Positions 59,517 to 64,000 of a stretch of DNA of 64,000 nucleotides are shown piece by piece; the first letter of the stretch is position 1; each line of letters starts with the position of its first letter. Under the pieces are notes generated by a model. That model saw only the letters and a list, made by a program, of their open reading frames with translations, did no database searches and had not been told where the DNA came from. The DNA comes from Rhodococcus erythropolis NBRC 15567. GTDB lineage: Bacteria; Actinomycetota; Actinomycetes; Mycobacteriales; Mycobacteriaceae. The stretch lies in the NCBI RefSeq assembly GCF_001552595.1, contig NZ_BCRM01000010.1, positions 124,001-188,000 on the forward strand, read 5' to 3'. The translations under genes were made by a program, and so were the position numbers.

Positions 59517-60899
59517 TCAGAACAGATTGATCAGGGCAGGAATACTGAACAGCGCCACGTAGTAACCCATGAACAGAACACCGCCGTGAATCTTGAACAG
59601 GCGCCCGAGAAGGCCACCGACCAGGCCGACCGTCACGGTGATCAGAAGCCCGAGGATGCCGCCCTCCCAGATGCTGATGACCACAACCAGTCCCGTGAAC
59701 ACCGCGATCACAGCTTCGTGACTGATGTGCTTGACCACCGCTGACGCAGCGCGGTACGCGTAGTTCATGGCAAACGGGTACGCGATGACCGTTGCCGTGA
59801 CCACTGCGAGCAGTCCGTAGAGCAGGAACTCCCACTGCGTCAGGTACGTGGAGAGATTGTTGATCACTCCGGTTTCCTGATTGGTCTCGAAGACCGGCGG
59901 AGCGTTGAACAGTGGGGCCGCGGGACCTGCTGCCAGCGGGCTGAGCGGAAGGCCGAAGGCCACGAGAGGGATGAGGGTTTCCGCGATGTAGGTGGATTCC
60001 GTCGTACCGTTCTTTGCCGAGACCATGGTGGTCAGTCGGTGATAGCCGTTCTTGATCCGCGCACCTACCAGCTCACCCATCAGAACTGTCATGGCGACAG
60101 GGCTGAAAACGAATGTTGCGCTCGACACCGTGGAAGCGGCTGCGGTGTAACCGATCTGCTTGCGATCGAGGACCTTCAGAGGATTGGGGAAGTATCCCTT
60201 CCATCCTTTGATGTCCGGGGCCAGTGCGACGGTCTTGGGTTCGCTGCGTTCCATGTCCTTGCGGCTCGACGGCCCCAGGGTCAGCGCGAGGTCGGCGATC
60301 AGCGGCCCGACCGCAATGGCCAGGAAGTAGCTGATGTTCAGCGACACATCGTAATTCGACGTCAACGCGCGGGCACCGAGGATCAAGATGACAAACGGAA
60401 CGAGGGCGACCACCCCGGCCCAGCGGCCTGGTGAGGCGTAGGCGATGCCGATGGCGGCGACCAGGAACAGCCACGGTGCGATCGACTGAACGGTGTCGGC
60501 GAACGGCGCGAGGATGGTCGCGAACAGAACGGCAACCGGCACGGCGACGAACGCCGAGATCACTGCTCCCGAGATCGCCTTGCGGAGTGCGATGTGCGGG
60601 ATGCCGAGTGAGCGCATCATCTGCGCTTCCGGCAAGAGCGGAATCGCCATCGTGTCGCCGGGAATGCCCAGCAGCATCGTCGGCACCGCATGCGTCATGT
60701 GTTTGGCGATCGCACCGGAGAGGAAGAACGTGAAGACTGCCGCCGGGGGAGCGCCGAGCAGAATCACGAGCAGAGTCAGCGGTGCGATGGTGGCGGTCTC
60801 GTCTGTGCCGGAGATCAATCCGATGAACGTGAACGCGACAGCACCGATGATGCCGAAGAGAACGGCGATGAGAATTTCGTTGGTCAGAACCGAACTCAT
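59517..60899 (-). CDS. TctA-family tripartite tricarboxylate transporter permease
   Basis: 460-residue membrane protein with about 11 helices, of the TctA large-subunit type, which carries carboxylates with a sodium or proton gradient. Landmarks are TFIGLISGTDETATIAPLTLLVILLGAPPAAVF and MLLGIPGDTMAIPLLPEA (the TctA LNIPG-like loop), and MTVLMGELVGARIK. It overlaps the small-subunit gene by four bases (ATGA) and belongs to the HMG-CoA reductase/lyase operon, so mevalonate or a related acid is a plausible substrate. No TctC-type binding protein is seen. Confidence 0.85.
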   Translation of the reverse strand: MSSVLTNEILIAVLFGIIGAVAFTFIGLISGTDETATIAPLTLLVILLGAPPAAVFTFFLSGAIAKHMTHAVPTMLLGIPGDTMAIPLLPEAQMMRSLGIPHIALRKAISGAVISAFVAVPVAVLFATILAPFADTVQSIAPWLFLVAAIGIAYASPGRWAGVVALVPFVILILGARALTSNYDVSLNISYFLAIAVGPLIADLALTLGPSSRKDMERSEPKTVALAPDIKGWKGYFPNPLKVLDRKQIGYTAAASTVSSATFVFSPVAMTVLMGELVGARIKNGYHRLTTMVSAKNGTTESTYIAETLIPLVAFGLPLSPLAAGPAAPLFNAPPVFETNQETGVINNLSTYLTQWEFLLYGLLAVVTATVIAYPFAMNYAYRAASAVVKHISHEAVIAVFTGLVVVISIWEGGILGLLITVTVGLVGGLLGRLFKIHGGVLFMGYYVALFSIPALINLF

Positions 60900-61402
60900 G
60901 CGCGCCCACCCCCCTTCGGCGGGTTCGAGGGCGATGTCTTCGAGGCCTGTGCGTGCTCGGCCTCGGCAGCGGCGAAGTGGTCGTACAGACCTAGTTCGCG
61001 AAGTTCCTGTCGGCTCTGCTCCGGAATGTCGGCGAGAGTGCCCAGACCCTGACGCTGCTCACTCATCGTCGTGATGACACCGTCGATCGACTCCGCGTCG
61101 GCGGCGGCCAAGGCGACTATCCGCTTCGGCTTGATGAAGATTCCGCAGACGACGCCGGCGAGCAGGCAGGCAGCGATACCGACCAGCAGGCTGTACGCCT
61201 GGGCCAACGACGGTTCGTTGACGACCCGTTCGAACAGAGACTGGGCCGCAAGCAGAGCCGAGGCGCCCACGACACTGCCGACTGCGACGGAGATCGCGAG
61301 GTGTCGACCGTTGACAGTGTCGCCCCAGACTTCGAGGTATGTCTGCTGATCGGTCGGCGCGGTTGTGGTGGTCGGCGTCGTTGCCGACTGCGGTGGTGAC
61401 AT
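60896..61402 (-). CDS. Small membrane subunit (TctB-position) of the tripartite transporter
   Basis: 168-residue protein with two hydrophobic helices (about 35-55 and 69-91), a Thr-rich N-terminus and a long charged C-terminal tail (EQSRQELRELGLYDHF). It takes the place of the small TctB subunit next to a TctA permease and is translationally coupled to it, but it has two helices rather than the four of classical TctB and is not clearly homologous to it. ATG 61402 follows GGAGAAG. Confidence 0.7.
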   Translation of the reverse strand: MSPPQSATTPTTTTAPTDQQTYLEVWGDTVNGRHLAISVAVGSVVGASALLAAQSLFERVVNEPSLAQAYSLLVGIAACLLAGVVCGIFIKPKRIVALAAADAESIDGVITTMSEQRQGLGTLADIPEQSRQELRELGLYDHFAAAEAEHAQASKTSPSNPPKGGGRA

Positions 61403-61463
61403 CAGTCTTCTCCAGTGTCATGCATGGCAGGGGGTCGTACAGGGAGGGGCTTGCTTGCGAGTG

Positions 61464-62432
61464 TCAGGTACGTGCTGCGCGGAGGGCGGTGACGACTCGG
61501 GACGGACTCGAGTGTCCGATCTGTTCGGCCATCCAACTACTTGTGTCGGTAAGGGAATCCAGGTCGATGCCGGTGTCGATCCCGAGGCCGTGGAGCATCC
61601 ACACCAGATCCTCGGTGGCGAGATTCCCGGTCGCGCCCTTGGCGTACGGGCACCGTCCGAGACCACCTGCGGAACTGTCGAATTCGGATACTCCAGCGGT
61701 CAACGACGCATAGACGTTCGACAGCGCCTGGCCGTAGGTGTCGTGAAAGTGCATGGCGATCTGCGATGTGGGGATGCCACGTTCTCGGAGGGCGTCGAGT
61801 AAGGCGAGCACATGGCCAGGTGTGCCGACGCCGATGGTGTCGCCGAGTGAGAGTGACGTGACACCGCTGTCGACCAGGGTCTTCGCGATGTCGGCGACAC
61901 GTTCGACGGGCACAGTGCCTTCCCAAGGGTCGCCGAAGCACATCGAGATGTAGCCGCGGACGGGAAGTCCCAGAGCTCTTGCGGCGGCAGTGACCTCGGT
62001 GGCCGCGGCTATAGCGCCGTCTACCGTCGAGTTGAGGTTTCGTTTAGCGAATTCCTCTGTAGCGCTGACGAATACTGCAACTTCGCGCGCTCCGGCGGCA
62101 ACGGCCCGCTCGAGACCCTTGCGGTTCGGGACAAGAACGACCGTACGTACCGAGTCCGGCAGGTGCAGCCGATCCATCAATTCTTCCGCGTCCGCGAGTT
62201 GCGGGATCCATCGAGGTGAGACGAAGCTCGTCAATTCGACAGTGCGGGAACCGGCCGCGACGAGGCGTTCGATGAACTGGGCTTTCGTCTCGGTCGGGAT
62301 CACCGCCGTCTCTGCTTGAAGTCCGTCGCGTGGCCCGACTTCGTAGATCCGGACCGAGGTCGGTAGTCCCGGCGCCGGCACTCGATGAGGCGCCGGCTTC
62401 CACACTGGTGATCCTGCAACTGTTTCGGTCAT
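61464..62432 (-). CDS. mvaB: Hydroxymethylglutaryl-CoA lyase
   Basis: 322-residue DRE-TIM metallolyase that splits HMG-CoA into acetoacetate and acetyl-CoA. The catalytic segments are VGPRDGLQAE (metal Asp and Arg), the HFHDTYGQAL metal-ligand loop and the C-terminal signature GGLGRCPYAKGATGN, with its conserved Cys. It follows the HMG-CoA reductase stop by five bases. Confusion with the homologous homocitrate-type synthases is excluded by the lyase signature. Confidence 0.95.
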   Translation of the reverse strand: MTETVAGSPVWKPAPHRVPAPGLPTSVRIYEVGPRDGLQAETAVIPTETKAQFIERLVAAGSRTVELTSFVSPRWIPQLADAEELMDRLHLPDSVRTVVLVPNRKGLERAVAAGAREVAVFVSATEEFAKRNLNSTVDGAIAAATEVTAAARALGLPVRGYISMCFGDPWEGTVPVERVADIAKTLVDSGVTSLSLGDTIGVGTPGHVLALLDALRERGIPTSQIAMHFHDTYGQALSNVYASLTAGVSEFDSSAGGLGRCPYAKGATGNLATEDLVWMLHGLGIDTGIDLDSLTDTSSWMAEQIGHSSPSRVVTALRAART

Positions 62433-62437
62433 TGTCG

Positions 62438-63727
62438 TCAGTTTCCGCCGCGGATCTCGGTGAGAACCTTCTCGGCATGTTCGACGCGAATGCTCTTGTC
62501 CGCGATCAGGCGTGCGACCACGGCGTCGATCTCGCTCTTCTGCGCTCCGGCGGTGGCAGCGATGTTGCGGGCGTGCAGTCCCATGTGTCCGCGTTGGACA
62601 CCTTCACTGGCCAGAACGCGGACAGCGGCCAGGTTCTGCGCCAGACCGACTGCCAGGATGATGCCGGCGAGTTCCTCGGCGCTCTCGACGCCGAGCATCT
62701 TGATTGCGGCCTGCGCTACGGGGTGCACTTTGGTGGCCCCGCCGACGAGGCCGACCGGCATGGGCAGCTCGAGGGTGCCGACGATGTTTCCGTCGGCATT
62801 CTTCTCGAAATGCGAGAGCGAGGAGTAGATTCCGTCGGCGTTGACTGCATGGGAGTGGCATCCGGCTTCGACTGCGCGCGTGTCATTTCCGGTAGCCAGC
62901 ACTACGGCGCTGATGCCGTTCATGATGCCCTTGTTGTGCGTCGCGGCGCGGTAGGGATCCAGCTCCGCCAAGCGCGCGGCATGGATCAGGTTGTCCACAA
63001 CCTCTGCGCCGCCGATCAATTCGGCGTCGAACACGGCGCGCACGCGCGACAGCCGCAGATCGGCCTTGTTGGTGAGAATGCGCAGGACGACGTGTCCGCC
63101 GCCGATCTCGGCGACTCGATCCGCGATTGCCTCGGCCATCGTGTTGACGGCGTTGGCGCCCATGGCATCTCGTACGTCGACATGAAGATGGAGGACCACG
63201 TAGGTGGCCTTGTCCGAAGGAACGATGCGAACCGAAATGTCCTTCACACCACCGCCGACGCTGACCAACTTCGGGTCCTGCTCGTTGGCGAGTGCAATGA
63301 TTTCCTCGCGAGCCTCGAGGAGTCGGATTCGGGCGGCCGCCGGATCCACGACGTCGACGAGTTGTATCTGGGCCTGCATGATCGGCGGGGTGCTCGAGAC
63401 GTGAAAGCCGCCGAGTCCGCGTGCGATGCGGGCAGCGTTACTCGCGGCTGCGACTACCGACGGCTCCTCGGTGGCGAGAGGGATCAGGTAGTCCGTGCCG
63501 TTGATCGTGAAGTTGGTGGCGACGCCGACCGGGATGCCGATGACACCGACTACGTTCTCGACCATGCGATCGGCCTGATCGATGGTGAGACCGTCGGCAG
63601 CGTCGTAGACCGCGATGTCTGCTTCGGTCAGGTCCGTCTGGCGGACGATCTCGGCGCGCCGTGCGGCGACATCGTAGGACCGGAAATTGGCGATACGGCT
63701 ATTGATAGACCGGCTGTTGATTGACAC
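62438..63727 (-). CDS. mvaA: Hydroxymethylglutaryl-CoA reductase, degradative (class II)
   Basis: 429-residue class II HMG-CoA reductase, which in the degradative direction oxidises mevalonate with CoA to HMG-CoA. Catalytic residues are visible: Glu in ATEEPSVVAAASNAA (87-88), Lys in THNKGIMNGI, Asp in DAMGANAVNT, and His in HMGLHARNIA, the C-terminal flap. Start is GTG 63727, preceded by AGGAGG; the frame extends upstream but without family similarity. The N-terminus repeats SINSR twice. First gene of the mvaA-mvaB-transporter operon. Confidence 0.93.
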   Translation of the reverse strand: MSINSRSINSRIANFRSYDVAARRAEIVRQTDLTEADIAVYDAADGLTIDQADRMVENVVGVIGIPVGVATNFTINGTDYLIPLATEEPSVVAAASNAARIARGLGGFHVSSTPPIMQAQIQLVDVVDPAAARIRLLEAREEIIALANEQDPKLVSVGGGVKDISVRIVPSDKATYVVLHLHVDVRDAMGANAVNTMAEAIADRVAEIGGGHVVLRILTNKADLRLSRVRAVFDAELIGGAEVVDNLIHAARLAELDPYRAATHNKGIMNGISAVVLATGNDTRAVEAGCHSHAVNADGIYSSLSHFEKNADGNIVGTLELPMPVGLVGGATKVHPVAQAAIKMLGVESAEELAGIILAVGLAQNLAAVRVLASEGVQRGHMGLHARNIAATAGAQKSEIDAVVARLIADKSIRVEHAEKVLTEIRGGN

Positions 63728-63751
63728 GGGGGATGGTCCTCCTGAAGTGAT

Positions 63752-63769
63752 TCTGTGCTCCGCTTCACA
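63752..63769. promoter_or_regulatory. Short palindrome upstream of mvaA
   Basis: CTGTG-8-CACAG inverted repeat, 25-42 bases upstream of the mvaA GTG. A second dyad, GTGC-TCAGG-GCAC, lies at 63798-63810. Either may be an operator of the mevalonate operon; the evidence is only position and symmetry. Confidence 0.35.
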
Positions 63770-63833
63770 GTAGGGAGGGTGATGGCTGCCAGGCCACGTG
63801 CTCAGGGCACATCGATCGGTCGAAATTGTAGTG

Positions 63834-63998
63834 TCATGCACCACCGTCTTTGTCGACGGTCTCACCCCCGGCCTCTTCGGCGCCCACTTGCCGAAGCTCG
63901 TCGAGCCTCGTCGCCATGGACACCCGAAAGAAGTTCTCGTCTTCACGCCACGAGTGACCGAGGAGCGTGCGGATGCGCTCGAGACGCTGAATGACGGT
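63834..63998 (-). CDS. C-terminal end of a probable PucR/CdaR-type regulator (partial)
   Basis: 54 codons open to the window edge and ending at TGA 63834-63836. The peptide contains TVIQRLERIRTLLGH followed by SWREDENFFRVSMATRLDEL, which resembles the C-terminal helix-turn-helix of PucR/CdaR proteins (NTVxYRLxRIxELLG...LxxALRL). It lies on the same strand just upstream of mvaA, with 106 bases between, and may regulate that operon. The N-terminal part is outside the window. Confidence 0.65.
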   Translation of the reverse strand, partial: TVIQRLERIRTLLGHSWREDENFFRVSMATRLDELRQVGAEEAGGETVDKDGGA

Positions 63999-64000
63999 GT

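Noticed and set aside
62330..63724. Plus-strand open frame of 464 codons opposite mvaA
   Set aside because: Fully antisense to a catalytic-residue-complete HMG-CoA reductase; translation has no domain features.

Overview
This 64 kb window is chromosomal DNA of a high-GC mycolic-acid actinomycete, most likely Rhodococcus of the erythropolis/qingshengii group. That placement is inferred from gene content, gene order and protein sequences, not from an rRNA gene. Supporting signs are the mur-fts division cluster followed by pgeF, yggS, sepF, yggT and wag31, a long eukaryote-like IleRS behind an actinobacterial T-box, an F420-type (Ddn-like) oxidoreductase, a mycofactocin-type SDR and an MTB12-like lipoprotein. 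No rRNA, tRNA, CRISPR array, transposase or prophage gene was seen, and no gene-free stretch exceeds 300 bases.

Bases 1-12106 hold the envelope and division block: end of mraY, murD, ftsW, murG, murC, ftsQ, ftsZ, pgeF, yggS, sepF, yggT, wag31 and a small membrane protein. Most mur/fts genes overlap by 4 bases (ATGA or GTGA), so they form a translationally coupled operon. ftsZ has its own leader with a palindrome and an 18-bp tandem repeat. From 12120 to 31097 lie a T-box and ileS, a TfoX-like protein, dinB, lipoproteins, gadB, lspA-rluD, a rarD-like permease, dnaE1, a Ddn-like enzyme and a pyruvate:quinone oxidoreductase. ilvA follows at 31177.

Bases 32546-50000 are the accessory part. It holds several regulator-plus-effector pairs (TetR/MFS, TetR/thioesterase, LysR/EamA), treZ, and an arsenic locus: a flavoprotein facing an ArsR-GNAT (ArsN-like) fusion, a second ArsR, Acr3 and ArsC. 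A 14-TM MFS exporter carrying two C-terminal Ig-like domains is interrupted by an in-frame amber codon. A quinone oxidoreductase and a mycofactocin-type SDR follow.

Bases 50040-64000 hold treY and treX (with treZ, the maltooligosyl trehalose pathway), bioA facing bioF-bioD across a BioQ-like operator, a membrane diguanylate cyclase, and a minus-strand operon of degradative HMG-CoA reductase, HMG-CoA lyase and a two-gene TctA-type transporter. The last operon reads as a mevalonate (or related acid) catabolic unit, with the end of a probable PucR/CdaR-type regulator just upstream at the window edge.
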